64,000 bases of DNA from Bacilli bacterium (GTDB taxonomy: Bacteria; Bacillota_I; Bacilli_A; RFN20; CAG-288), in the NCBI GenBank assembly GCA_022652945.1, contig JALCRV010000007.1, forward strand, positions 42,722-106,721. The letters are read 5' to 3'. Shown here piece after piece: positions 45,623-54,178 of this stretch. Within the stretch, counting starts at the first letter, position 1, and each line of letters starts with the position of its first letter. The notes beneath the pieces were generated by a model that saw only the letters and a list, made by a program, of their open reading frames with translations, did no database searches and was not told the DNA's origin. The position numbers were made by a program, and so were the translations under genes.

Positions 45623-48115
45623 ATGAAAAAGAAAATACTGTCTTTATCTCTCGCTTTAGCGGCCTTGGCTTTAACCGCCTGCGGTCCTAGCCCGGTCAAC
45701 TCATCCGTCTTATCTTCCTTAGCTTCTTCCGCTTCCGCTTCTTCAAGTCAGGTTATCTCTTCTCAGGCCTCGTCTTCTCAAGTCTCCTCAGCGGTCTCTT
45801 CTAACGCTGCTTCTTCTTCAATCAGCTCTTCAGCTGGTGAAAGGGAAGTCAAGACTTACGTCGATTGGGACTTTAAAGCCCTGAACGTCGGAGATGAGAT
45901 TCCTTCTACCGCCTCTGAAGGTTCGGGTTTTGCCGTCTCTCGTAAGGATGAGGATGGCACCACCTGGGTCGCGACCAAGGATCATAAATCCTGGGGCGCT
46001 ATGTATTTTGGGACTCCGGGAGCCGATGGCAATGAAGTCTATTTAAAAGACTTCTGCATCAGCGCCAAGATGTACCTGCCGGAAGTCAACGATGGCTTAT
46101 CTAACGATGGCGGCTTCCCGTTATTCGTTTCGGCTCAAGGCCGCTACGATGCGGCTATCGCCGTCTCCGAAACTGCCTCAGTCAACGTCTGGATCGCCGG
46201 CAATACGGATAATGGCCCGATTGCGACCACCCAGAAAAACGACGCGTGGGGCGACCGCGGCTCCTTAGTCGATCGCTTTGTCACTTATCCGGGTGTTGTC
46301 TATAACTACACCGTCTGCGGTAAATATCTAGGGGCTAACGAAGATGGTGATGAATTCATCCAGCTTTATGCCTTTATCGATGATCGTCTCCTGATGAGTC
46401 AGAAAGTCGCTTACTGGGCTGGCGGGTTTGGTTTACGCGGCTGGCAATCGGCAATCGAATACACCGATCTCAAAGTCACCGACTTCCCGAAAGTCTGCCC
46501 GGATGGCATCAACCATTACGAAGTTGAGGATAAAACCACCTTTGAACCGACCGACTTAGTAAAGCCGACGACTTTCGCTTTAAGTGAAAAGCACCTCACT
46601 TGGGATGCGGTTGAACATGCCCGCGGCTATAGGATTATGGCTAACGGCAAGAAATTAGCGGATGTCACGACAAATTCTTATGACTTAGCCATCAGCGATG
46701 CTGGGACTTACACTTTAGGTGTCATCGCCTTAGGGGATGGGACTCACTTTGTGAATTCCTCTCTTTCCGATACTCTCTCTTACACCGTTAAAGGCGCCTA
46801 TGTCCAAAAAGTCTATATGAACTGGGACTTCGCCGGTGAGACTGATGGAGCTGATATGCAATATGTCGGCCAGGATGGAGCAGGGTTTAAAGTCGTCACC
46901 AAAGACGGCAAGAACTATGTGACCTCCAAAGATCCGACTGTCTGGGCCGCCGCTTTCTTCGGCGTCGCGGAAAACGGAACTGAAGTCAAAATCAACGATT
47001 TCGAAATGTCGGCTGATGTCTATATTCCGGCTGATGGAGCAGGCTCGGATGGCGGGTTCTGCATCAATGTAGGCGCTGATCGTTATGATGTGGCGCTTTA
47101 TGTCGATGCCACCCAAGCTAACTGCGCCGTCAATGTCTATAAATCCTCCGATACCTCTCATGGCCCGGTGGCGACCACTCAAAAGAACCCGGCTTGGGGC
47201 GATCGGGGCTCCTTAGTCGATGCTTTACCTGATCTTTCCGTCGATAAGACTGTTAACCTCAAAGTCATTTCTAAAGCGGCGGAAGATGGGAAGACCGTTA
47301 CGCTTTGGGTCTTCATCGATAATGTCGCGGTTATCGCTAAAGCGGGTCTACCTTTAATGCAGGGCGGGTTTGGTGTCCGCGGTTGGAAATCTAAGTTAAT
47401 GTATACCAACTTGACAGTTAAAGGCCTGCCGGAGACTTTGCCAGCGACTCCTAGTCAGTATTCCTATCTGTCTTGGGATTTCGCGGGTGAGACTGATGGG
47501 GCTGATATGCAATATGTCGGCCAGGATGGAGCCGGGTTTAAAGTCGTCGCTAAAGACGGCAAGAACTATGTGACCTCCAAAGATCCGACTGTCTGGGCTG
47601 GAGCCTTCTTCGGCATCGGCTACGGCGGTGGTGAAGGGAAGATCAACGATTTCGAAATGTCGGCTGATGTCTATATTCCGGCTGATGCAGCCGGTTCCGA
47701 TGGTGGCTTCTGCATCAATGTAGGTTCTGATCGTTACGATGTAGCTCTTTACGTTGATGCCACCCCGGCCAACTGCGCTATCAATGTCTGGAAAGCTTCC
47801 GGCAACCCTAACGGCCCGGTGGCGACTACTCAGCATAATGACACTTGGGGTGATCGTGGCTCTTTAGTTGAGACCATGAGCGCCATTAGTGTAGATAAGA
47901 CTGTTAATTTGAAGGTTATCTGCAAAGCTTCAGCTGATTATACGACTGAGACCTTATGCATCTACCTCGATAACGTCTGTGTCATCGCTAAAACTGGTAT
48001 CGCCTTAATGACGGGTGGATATGGCGTCAGAGCTTCCAATTCGAAACTCATGTACACCAATATCCAAGTTAAAGGTTTGCCGCTTAGCATGCCCGATGGC
48101 ATCGCTCGTTGGTAA
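45623..48115 (+). CDS. Large surface lipoprotein with three related glycan-binding-like modules
   Basis: 830-residue lipoprotein; lipobox LTAC (Cys20) and a ~50-residue Ser/Ala linker. Three beta-sandwich modules follow: about 75-305, 395-600 and 610-825, with one Fn3-like unit (about 310-390, WDAVEHARGYRIM) after the first. Modules 2 and 3 are nearly identical over long stretches at DNA level (46811 onward and 47461 onward), indicating recent duplication. Shared motifs are GFKV, WGDRGSLV, GGFGVRGW and MYTN. The first module is orthologous in pattern to that of the lipoprotein at 19359. No catalytic motif; probable surface glycan-binding or presenting protein for transporter set 3. Confidence 0.75.
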   Translation: MKKKILSLSLALAALALTACGPSPVNSSVLSSLASSASASSSQVISSQASSSQVSSAVSSNAASSSISSSAGEREVKTYVDWDFKALNVGDEIPSTASEGSGFAVSRKDEDGTTWVATKDHKSWGAMYFGTPGADGNEVYLKDFCISAKMYLPEVNDGLSNDGGFPLFVSAQGRYDAAIAVSETASVNVWIAGNTDNGPIATTQKNDAWGDRGSLVDRFVTYPGVVYNYTVCGKYLGANEDGDEFIQLYAFIDDRLLMSQKVAYWAGGFGLRGWQSAIEYTDLKVTDFPKVCPDGINHYEVEDKTTFEPTDLVKPTTFALSEKHLTWDAVEHARGYRIMANGKKLADVTTNSYDLAISDAGTYTLGVIALGDGTHFVNSSLSDTLSYTVKGAYVQKVYMNWDFAGETDGADMQYVGQDGAGFKVVTKDGKNYVTSKDPTVWAAAFFGVAENGTEVKINDFEMSADVYIPADGAGSDGGFCINVGADRYDVALYVDATQANCAVNVYKSSDTSHGPVATTQKNPAWGDRGSLVDALPDLSVDKTVNLKVISKAAEDGKTVTLWVFIDNVAVIAKAGLPLMQGGFGVRGWKSKLMYTNLTVKGLPETLPATPSQYSYLSWDFAGETDGADMQYVGQDGAGFKVVAKDGKNYVTSKDPTVWAGAFFGIGYGGGEGKINDFEMSADVYIPADAAGSDGGFCINVGSDRYDVALYVDATPANCAINVWKASGNPNGPVATTQHNDTWGDRGSLVETMSAISVDKTVNLKVICKASADYTTETLCIYLDNVCVIAKTGIALMTGGYGVRASNSKLMYTNIQVKGLPLSMPDGIARW
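46811..48095 (+). repeat. Tandem intragenic module duplication
   Basis: Two copies of a ~630-650-bp module, 46811-47430 and 47461-48095, with runs of near-identity such as the region coding GADMQYVGQDGAGFKV and NDFEMSADVYIP. Divergence is concentrated in the loop after FFG and near the module ends. Confidence 0.8.
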
Positions 48116-48179
48116 TTAAGTTTATCTATTTCTTCTCGTCTATCAATATTTAGGGTTATCCCCAAGAAAAGAGGTAATT

Positions 48180-49565
48180 ATGAACAAAATATTCTTCAAA
48201 CCTAAATCCGGTGTCTGCGCTGATTTTATTCCTCTTTTCGATAACGGAGAATTCAAGCTGTATTTCTTAGAGGACTATCGGGATATCAGCGTCCACGGCG
48301 AAGGTACGCCGTGGATGCTGACGTCCACTGCTGATTTTGTTTCCTTCAGCGAGGAGGAAGAAGTAATCCCCCGCGGGAAGGAAGATGAACAGGATCTTTA
48401 TGTTTTTACCGGCTCCGTCTTTAAGGGGGAGGATGGCACTTATCATGCTTTCTATACCGGGCATAACCCGCATTTAATGAAAAAAGGTTTGCCTGAGGAA
48501 GGTGTTATGCATGCTGTTAGTAAGGACGGGAAGCATTTTACTAAGCTTCCGGAAGATACTTTTTTTGCTCCTAATGACCGGTTTGAAAAAGATGATTGGC
48601 GTGATGCCTTCGTGTTTTTCGATTCGAAATCTGGTCTATATAAGATGCTTCTGGCCGCCCGTCTGAAAAAGGGTCCGAAGATCCGTAAAGGGTGCACGGC
48701 TCTTTGTACTTCTAAAGATTTAAAAAAGTGGACGGTTGAAGAGCCTTTATGGTCACCTAACGCTTTTTATACGCATGAATGTCCGGATTTTTTCACCCTC
48801 GACGGGGTCGATTATCTGATATATTCCGAATTTTCTGATAAGTGCATGACCCGCTACCGTTATTCTTTAGATGGCAAGCATTTCTTATCTAGCAAGGATG
48901 ATTCTTTCGATGGGAGAGCCTTCTATGCCGCTAAGACGGCTTCCGATGGCGATAAAAGGTATATCTTCGGCTGGATTCCTACCAAGAAAGGCAACGACCA
49001 TCTGAAATGGAACTGGGGCGGTAATCTTGTCGTCCATGAAGTCTTTAAAAGGGAAGATAACTCTTTAGGCGTAAAGATGCCTTTAAGTATTATCGATTCC
49101 TTTAAAAAGACCGAGATGTCATTCCCAGGAATCGATATCAAAAATGATTTAGGCGTCATGAGCCAGATCCTAGGTGAAATGGATGGCTCGATGTATATGG
49201 AAGGAGAGCTAAATGGGCAAGGGGCCACGAGATTTGGCATCTTGCTTGATTACTCTAATAAGGATGATCGTGGTTACTTATATGGCTTTGAGCCTAATTT
49301 AGGCTTGGTAAGCTTTAACGTTTATCCTAATACTCCTTGGAATGTCTCGAACTTCATCAATGTCAACCGCCATTTACCTTGCGGAAAGACTTCCTTTAAG
49401 TTCCGCTTGCTATATGAAGATGACATCGTTGTCCTCTATGTCGATGATCAGGTGGCCTTGTCCTCAAGGATGTATCCGAAAGGGAAGAAACCTTATTCGT
49501 TCGGTCTAATGGTGGAAAACGGGAAACTGACCGCCACTAACCTCATCATCAAACGTCGAAGTTAA
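48180..49565 (+). CDS. Cytoplasmic GH32-like glycosidase
   Basis: 461 residues, no signal peptide, so intracellular. The N-terminus FKPKSGVCADFIPLFDNGEF gives Asp15 as candidate nucleophile in an ADFIP version of the first-blade motif; WRDAFVFFD (Asp142) and HECPDFF (Glu200) are clear stabiliser and acid/base motifs; NWGGNLVVHEV closes the propeller and a C-terminal sandwich follows (FRLLYEDDIVVLYVDDQVAL). A good ribosome site (AAGAGG) precedes the ATG. It would hydrolyse oligosaccharides imported by set 3. Ends at a terminator. Confidence 0.8.
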   Translation: MNKIFFKPKSGVCADFIPLFDNGEFKLYFLEDYRDISVHGEGTPWMLTSTADFVSFSEEEEVIPRGKEDEQDLYVFTGSVFKGEDGTYHAFYTGHNPHLMKKGLPEEGVMHAVSKDGKHFTKLPEDTFFAPNDRFEKDDWRDAFVFFDSKSGLYKMLLAARLKKGPKIRKGCTALCTSKDLKKWTVEEPLWSPNAFYTHECPDFFTLDGVDYLIYSEFSDKCMTRYRYSLDGKHFLSSKDDSFDGRAFYAAKTASDGDKRYIFGWIPTKKGNDHLKWNWGGNLVVHEVFKREDNSLGVKMPLSIIDSFKKTEMSFPGIDIKNDLGVMSQILGEMDGSMYMEGELNGQGATRFGILLDYSNKDDRGYLYGFEPNLGLVSFNVYPNTPWNVSNFINVNRHLPCGKTSFKFRLLYEDDIVVLYVDDQVALSSRMYPKGKKPYSFGLMVENGKLTATNLIIKRRS

Positions 49566-49580
49566 CTAAAACGAAGTCCT

Positions 49581-49605
49581 AAAAGGAGGGCAACCTCCTT
49601 TTTTC
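49581..49605 (+). terminator. Rho-independent terminator
   Basis: AAAAGGAGG-GCAA-CCTCCTTTT hairpin with a 4-base loop, followed by T residues; ends the long set 3 transcript. Confidence 0.85.
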
Positions 49606-49687
49606 CTTAATATCGGAGCGGTTTTTTTCCTCTTTCTTCTTTTTTCTTGTATCATAGAAGAGGAAGAAAAAATCCAGAGGCAGGAAA

Positions 49688-50899
49688 ATGGCAAATATCA
49701 ATATTTATCCGATCCGTTCTGATCTTTCCTTAAAGGAAGTCGTCAATAGCGATTCTAAAAAACTGATTGAGGATCTCTCTGAAAAGACCGGCTACACATT
49801 TAATATCGTCGAAGATCTCGATGCCCTCCATGATGCGGACCTCGGTCTGATCCTCGTCCAGACTGGTGGCTCGGAGAATAAATTTAAAGAGCTCTCCAAC
49901 AAAATCGAAGGACCTTACTACCTTTTGACTTACGGCTCCTCTAATTCCTTAGCGGCCTCTTTAGAAATCCTTTCTTACATCCATAAAGTCGGTAAGGATG
50001 GGGAAATCCTCCACGGGTCTTTAGCTTATCTTTCGCAAAGATTAAAAGATATCTTAGCGGAGAAAAATGATAGCCAAGAGGAAGCTAGCGTCCGCTTAGG
50101 TGTAATCGGCAAACCTTCCGATTGGCTGATCTCCTCCGATGTCGATTATCAAAGAGTCAGAAAAGTCTTCGGGATTGAATTAGTCGATCTAACTACCCAA
50201 GAACTGATCTGGGACTACGCCTCCATCGCCGCTAAAGTCCAAGAAGGACGTTTAAAGGCTGACTTTGATAAGGATGAACTGAATAAAGCCTACCGTGTCT
50301 ATAAAGCCTTAAAGCAGATGATTAAAGACCATCATCTCTCCGGCTTAACTATCCGTTGCTTCGATCTATTAGGCTCTATCAAGACCACCGCCTGCTTAGG
50401 CTTGGCTTTACTTAATGAAAAGGGCGTGACCGGAGCCTGCGAAGGGGATATCCCGGCCATGCTTACTACTTATACCGTCGGCCAAGTCACCCATCAGCAT
50501 TGTTTCCAAGCTAATCCCGCCTGGATCGATACCGAGAAAAACGAAATCACTTTCGCTCATTGCACCTTACCTCTGGATATGGCGGATACTTATGAGTTCA
50601 ATACTCACTTTGAATCCGGGATCGGTGTCGGGATCCATGGGGAAGTGAAAACCGGTCCTGTCACGATCGTCAAGATTTCCGCTGATCTGAAGAATTTCTA
50701 CTGCGAAGAAGGCGAAATCCTAGCTAACGAGTACCGTAAAGATCGCTGCCGGACTCAGATCAAGATCAAACTTGATAGCCCGGTCACCTATTTCTTAAAG
50801 ACTCCTCTAGGCAATCACCATCTTATTTGCCTTGGTCACCATAAGAAGGAACTAAGCGAATTCTACTTAAGCAAAGGCTTGAACTCCATCGAGGAGTAA
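49688..50899 (+). CDS. Short FucI/AraA-fold sugar isomerase-like protein
   Basis: 403 residues, resembling the COG2407 group of L-fucose isomerase-related proteins rather than full-length FucI. The C-terminal half holds GACEGDIPAMLT (Glu and Asp in metal-ligand-like positions) and FAHCTLPL (His), followed by the SGIGVGIHGEVKTGPVTI barrel typical of FucI/AraA C-domains. The N-terminal half is an open Rossmann-like region (LGVIGKPSDWLISSDVDY). The exact reaction is unknown; isomerisation of an aldopentose or a deoxyhexose is plausible. GAGG precedes the ATG; a terminator follows, so it forms a monocistronic unit. Confidence 0.72.
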   Translation: MANINIYPIRSDLSLKEVVNSDSKKLIEDLSEKTGYTFNIVEDLDALHDADLGLILVQTGGSENKFKELSNKIEGPYYLLTYGSSNSLAASLEILSYIHKVGKDGEILHGSLAYLSQRLKDILAEKNDSQEEASVRLGVIGKPSDWLISSDVDYQRVRKVFGIELVDLTTQELIWDYASIAAKVQEGRLKADFDKDELNKAYRVYKALKQMIKDHHLSGLTIRCFDLLGSIKTTACLGLALLNEKGVTGACEGDIPAMLTTYTVGQVTHQHCFQANPAWIDTEKNEITFAHCTLPLDMADTYEFNTHFESGIGVGIHGEVKTGPVTIVKISADLKNFYCEEGEILANEYRKDRCRTQIKIKLDSPVTYFLKTPLGNHHLICLGHHKKELSEFYLSKGLNSIEE

Positions 50900-50907
50900 A
50901 AGATGGG

Positions 50908-50935
50908 AAAAAGCGCGAGAGAACGCGCTTTTTTC
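50908..50935 (+). terminator. Rho-independent terminator
   Basis: AAGCGCG / CGCGCTT stem with an AGAGAA loop, then TTTT; ends the isomerase-like gene. Confidence 0.88.
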
Positions 50936-51025
50936 GTGCTTATAAGTATGTTTAATACTTTAAAACAATCATTTTAGCAAAATAATTAAGTCCTTTTTTA
51001 AAAAAATGGCTTAAATACATATCAA

Positions 51026-51061
51026 GAAAAAACAGCCTTTTTTATTCGAAAGGGTGTTTTT
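51026..51061 (+). terminator. Terminator-like hairpin in the response-regulator leader
   Basis: AAAACAGCCTTT pairs with AAAGGGTGTTTT (one mismatch) around an 8-base loop, with a T-run. It lies 30 bp upstream of the response-regulator ATG, so it could be a backup terminator or an attenuator. Confidence 0.5.
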
Positions 51062-51070
51062 CTGATTTTC

Positions 51071-51103
51071 GTTCTCTTCCAAAATAATAATATGCAAGAG
51101 AAC
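51071..51103 (+). repeat. Inverted repeat around the response-regulator start codon
   Basis: GTTCTCTT (51071-51078) and AAGAGAAC (51096-51103) are perfect 8-bp complements with the ATG (51092) in the 17-base loop. Confidence 0.6.
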
Positions 51104-51736
51104 AAGATCCGCTTGGTTATTTTAGAAGACCAGAAGATCCTTCTGGATTCTTTTATCTCTTCGCTTTCCGAGGAATTCAATATCGTCGGTTCTTTTGATG
51201 ATGCGGATGAATTAATTGATTTTCTTTCTTCCCAGGGAGTTGATGTTATCTTAGCCGACACCTGCTTAAAAAGAACTAATATGCTCGATTACCTCGGAGA
51301 AATCAAAAGACGTTTTCCTTTAGTTAAAGTCATCATTATGACCGGATACCCGGAAGTGAGCTTCTTAAAGAAAGCCAAGAAAGAAGGAGCTGACTCTTTC
51401 ATCTATAAAAACACATCCTTAGAGGAAACTAAATCGGTTATCCGTTCCGCCTTTAAAGGATACTCAGTCTTTCCTTCCGAGAATATCACCGTGGAGAACC
51501 AGTTCCTTTTAGACTTATCCGAAAAGGAAATGGTGATCCTCCGTCTAGTCTGCCAAGGCTTTGATCGGAAAGACATCGCCTTAAAGATGAACTACTCAGA
51601 GAATACGATCAAGTCTTATATCCGCTCCATCCTGAACAAGACGGGATATGACTCCATCAGCAAATTAGCCATCTACGCCGTCAGCCACGGCTTTGTGGTC
51701 CCTAAAGGGAACGAGAATCCTCCTAAAGAGGATTAA
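51092..51736 (+). CDS. LuxR/NarL-family response regulator, orphan
   Basis: 214 residues: receiver domain with the acidic pocket LEDQ and phosphoacceptor Asp56 (VILADTCLK), Thr/Lys switch residues (IIMTGYP, FIYKN), then a C-terminal LuxR helix-turn-helix (LSEKEMVILRLVCQGFDRKD, YSENTIKSYIRSILNKTG). No histidine kinase adjoins it; the nearest is the hybrid kinase at 61980. No Shine-Dalgarno site precedes the ATG, which lies in the loop of an inverted repeat (51071-51078/51096-51103). Confidence 0.9.
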   Translation: MQENKIRLVILEDQKILLDSFISSLSEEFNIVGSFDDADELIDFLSSQGVDVILADTCLKRTNMLDYLGEIKRRFPLVKVIIMTGYPEVSFLKKAKKEGADSFIYKNTSLEETKSVIRSAFKGYSVFPSENITVENQFLLDLSEKEMVILRLVCQGFDRKDIALKMNYSENTIKSYIRSILNKTGYDSISKLAIYAVSHGFVVPKGNENPPKED

Positions 51737-51799
51737 GTCTTTACTAAAAAAGTTAATTAATGACAACGGATTATATAAATATCAAAGGAGGTCATTGTC

Positions 51800-53566
51800 A
51801 TGAAAAAGAAAGTATTATCAGCCTTAGTTTCTCTAGCATCTATCCTCGCCTTAGCATCCTGCAATTTCGACTTTAACATCGACGGCTCCGCTTACCATGT
51901 GGAAATCGGCTCTGATGGAAACGTGGTCATCTACAATCCGGGAGGTGGAAATTCTACCTCCACAGTTTCCTCAACTTCTTCCTCTCCGTCTATTTCTGTA
52001 AAAGACGGGGAAATGAGCTTACAGGAAATCTACGAAAAGCACGATAACCTTTCTGCGGTTGCCTTATCAGCGGTTGTCGTTAAAAAAACGACTTTCAATA
52101 ACGGCGGAGAAGTCTGTCTTCTGGTCAGCGATGGTTATAATTACGGAACCATTATGGCGGATAGCTCTAAAGCCGATTTTAACAACATCAACGAGAATGA
52201 CTATATCTCTGTAAAAGGGACGGTCTCCGTTTTTGATTCCCAAGGTGTCAAATGGCTTTTTGTCGCAGCGACTTCACTTGAACACTGCCCGGCGACCGAA
52301 AAAGCCCCGGTTATCAGCCGAGAGCCGCAAAACACCTATTTTGAAAAAGACGGTAAATTAGCTGCCTTACTTGAACCGTACTTAAAAGACAACACCTACA
52401 ACATGCCGACTCAGTGCATCAAGGTCAAAGGCTTAAAGTTCGATTTAAGCCAAGGAACCGGTAACGGTGATTTCGGTCATTTCACTTTCCCGGGGACTAA
52501 CTATACCGGCGTAGTCGTTAACAATACTCCTTCGATTCCGAATGACGGGAATACTTACTCAGCGGATATGTACGTCTACCAAGGAATTAAAAATACCGAT
52601 GGGTCAGCTAATACTCTCGATGTCTTTATCGAGAAGGTTTATTTAGAGGAAAGCACTCCTGTCGCCAGCGGAGGTTTCTTGGATTTAATCAATTCTAAAC
52701 CCGAAGAAGGACAGGCAGTCGATCTCTCCGGAGCCTTAGCTGCGAAAGGGAACGCTTTAGGCTACGCTGTCTTATCCGATGGGAATAGCCAAGTCTTCTT
52801 AGTCGATCGTGACCATATGGAAGGAGACGTAAATATTTTCAGCGGGTTTGAACTTACCACCTACGTCGAAGTCAAAGGAAATGTCGTCTACGATGTCTTC
52901 CAGAATATGCTGACCATCGCTGTCACCTCTATTGCTAAGTTAGATGGGGTGGGTCCTGGGATCTATGTCGGGCTTAATGGCGGCGGGGAAGTGAAACAGA
53001 ACCCGATCGATATTGCTTTTAGCCAGCAATATCCTGCTTTATGGAGCTTTAATGACGGCCTCGGCTTTAAAGATGCGAACGGAATCTCGATGATCGGCAT
53101 GGGTGGGGATGCTTCACTCAGGATTATCATGAAGAGCGCTTCTTATTTAGCGGAAAAAGCCCATTATTATAAACTGACCGGCTTTTTCGGGCTAAGCACG
53201 CAGGGCTGGTTGATCTTCATCCCTTCCTACGTAGAAAATAAAGGCGAAGTCGATAAGATCACTGGCATGACCTATTACAAGACTTCCATGCAAGCTGGCG
53301 GGACCTATGCTGTTAACAATGCCTTTACTGGCTGCAACGGTTGGATCGATGGCGGCGTCTTACGCTTCCTCGGGACTTATAGCGCTGAATTTATAGATAA
53401 TTCGAATCTTGATGCTTCGGGGGCGGAAATAATTCAATATAACGGGTTGGGTAATTATTATGTTGCCTTGAAGCCGGGGACGGTCAAAATGAAGATTCAC
53501 TTTAAATATAGAGATGATGGAACGGAAATCATCTCTAATAGCTTTACCATCACCATCACCGCTTAA
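51800..53566 (+). CDS. Lipoprotein with OB-fold-like repeats, function unknown
   Basis: 588-residue lipoprotein, lipobox LASC (Cys21), Ser/Thr linker around residues 55-70. Residues about 75-170 (ALSAVVVKKTTFNNGGEVCL ... VKGTVSVF ... VAATSLE) and about 300-385 (GNALGYAVLSDGNSQVFLVD ... VEVKGNVVYDVFQNMLTIAV) look like OB-fold strands as found in secreted nucleic-acid- or sugar-binding proteins. The C-terminus ends in an Ig-like strand pattern (VKMKIHFKYRDDGTEIISNSFTITI). AAAGGAGG precedes the ATG, which lies inside an ATGACAA/TTGTCAT inverted repeat. I cannot assign a function. It follows the response regulator by 63 bp. Confidence 0.65.
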   Translation: MKKKVLSALVSLASILALASCNFDFNIDGSAYHVEIGSDGNVVIYNPGGGNSTSTVSSTSSSPSISVKDGEMSLQEIYEKHDNLSAVALSAVVVKKTTFNNGGEVCLLVSDGYNYGTIMADSSKADFNNINENDYISVKGTVSVFDSQGVKWLFVAATSLEHCPATEKAPVISREPQNTYFEKDGKLAALLEPYLKDNTYNMPTQCIKVKGLKFDLSQGTGNGDFGHFTFPGTNYTGVVVNNTPSIPNDGNTYSADMYVYQGIKNTDGSANTLDVFIEKVYLEESTPVASGGFLDLINSKPEEGQAVDLSGALAAKGNALGYAVLSDGNSQVFLVDRDHMEGDVNIFSGFELTTYVEVKGNVVYDVFQNMLTIAVTSIAKLDGVGPGIYVGLNGGGEVKQNPIDIAFSQQYPALWSFNDGLGFKDANGISMIGMGGDASLRIIMKSASYLAEKAHYYKLTGFFGLSTQGWLIFIPSYVENKGEVDKITGMTYYKTSMQAGGTYAVNNAFTGCNGWIDGGVLRFLGTYSAEFIDNSNLDASGAEIIQYNGLGNYYVALKPGTVKMKIHFKYRDDGTEIISNSFTITITA

Positions 53567-53577
53567 TCAAAGCCAAG

Positions 53578-53613
53578 AAAAAAGCCTTTAAGACCGTACT
53601 TAAAGGCTTTTTT
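53578..53613. terminator. Bidirectional Rho-independent terminator
   Basis: AAAAAAGCCTTTAAG / CTTAAAGGCTTTTTT stem with a 6-base loop, A-tract on one side and T-tract on the other; serves both the lipoprotein gene (+) and the convergent MarR gene (-). Confidence 0.9.
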
Positions 53614-53646
53614 AGTGATGGAATAAAAATAAATGACTTAAAAGGA

Positions 53647-54105
53647 TTAGTAATCCCTTCGAAGAGTGGTCTCGTTAGAAATGTAGTAATCCGAGATCCT
53701 GGAAAGGAAATTACCGAACTGCTTCAATTCCTCGGGTGTGAAAAGGGCAGAGAGTTCCTCTTCAAAGACCGCGATCTTTTTCAGGATTTCTTCTTCGGCT
53801 TTTTTGCCTTTAGGTGCTAGGCGGATGACTTTAGATCTTTTATCGGTCTTGGAAGGAGTCTTTAAGATATAACCCCGCTTTTCTAATTCGTTAAGATGCT
53901 CGGTAACCGTCGCTCTAGTTAAGCGCATTTGTTGGGCGATACTGATCGGAGTCAAAGCTTTGCCAGAGTAGACTAAAGACATAATCCGTCCCTGGGTCCC
54001 TTGGATCCCAATGTCGGAGAAAAGATAGTTAAAACGTGTTTTCATCATCCAGAATGTCTTAAAGACCTCGCGGCCTATTTTGTCCTCTTCTTCTTCGTTT
54101 TCCAT
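53647..54105 (-). CDS. MarR-family transcriptional regulator
   Basis: 152-residue winged-helix regulator: dimerisation helices at both ends and the wHTH at about residues 45-105 (LTPISIAQQMRLTRATVTEH, LEKRGYILKTPSKTDKRSKV with the Asp-Arg wing). GAAGGAGA precedes the ATG. It is divergent from the GH78 gene across 354 bp and may control it or itself; no ligand is evident. Confidence 0.9.
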   Translation of the reverse strand: MENEEEEDKIGREVFKTFWMMKTRFNYLFSDIGIQGTQGRIMSLVYSGKALTPISIAQQMRLTRATVTEHLNELEKRGYILKTPSKTDKRSKVIRLAPKGKKAEEEILKKIAVFEEELSALFTPEELKQFGNFLSRISDYYISNETTLRRDY

Positions 54106-54149
54106 GATAATCGTGTCTCCTTCATATTGTTAGGCTTCTAGCATATTGG

Positions 54150-54178
54150 ACTATATCATCACTAGAATTTTGTGTCAA
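54150..54178 (-). promoter_or_regulatory. Promoter of the MarR-family gene
   Basis: Minus-strand TTGACA (54178-54173), 17-bp spacer, TATAGT (54155-54150). TTCTAG/CTAGAA arms bracket the -10, a possible autoregulatory operator. Confidence 0.6.

Noticed and set aside
46730..47836. Long minus-strand open frames (146-150 codons) within the repeat lipoprotein at 45623
   Set aside because: They mirror the duplicated modules and resemble each other only because the plus-strand modules do.
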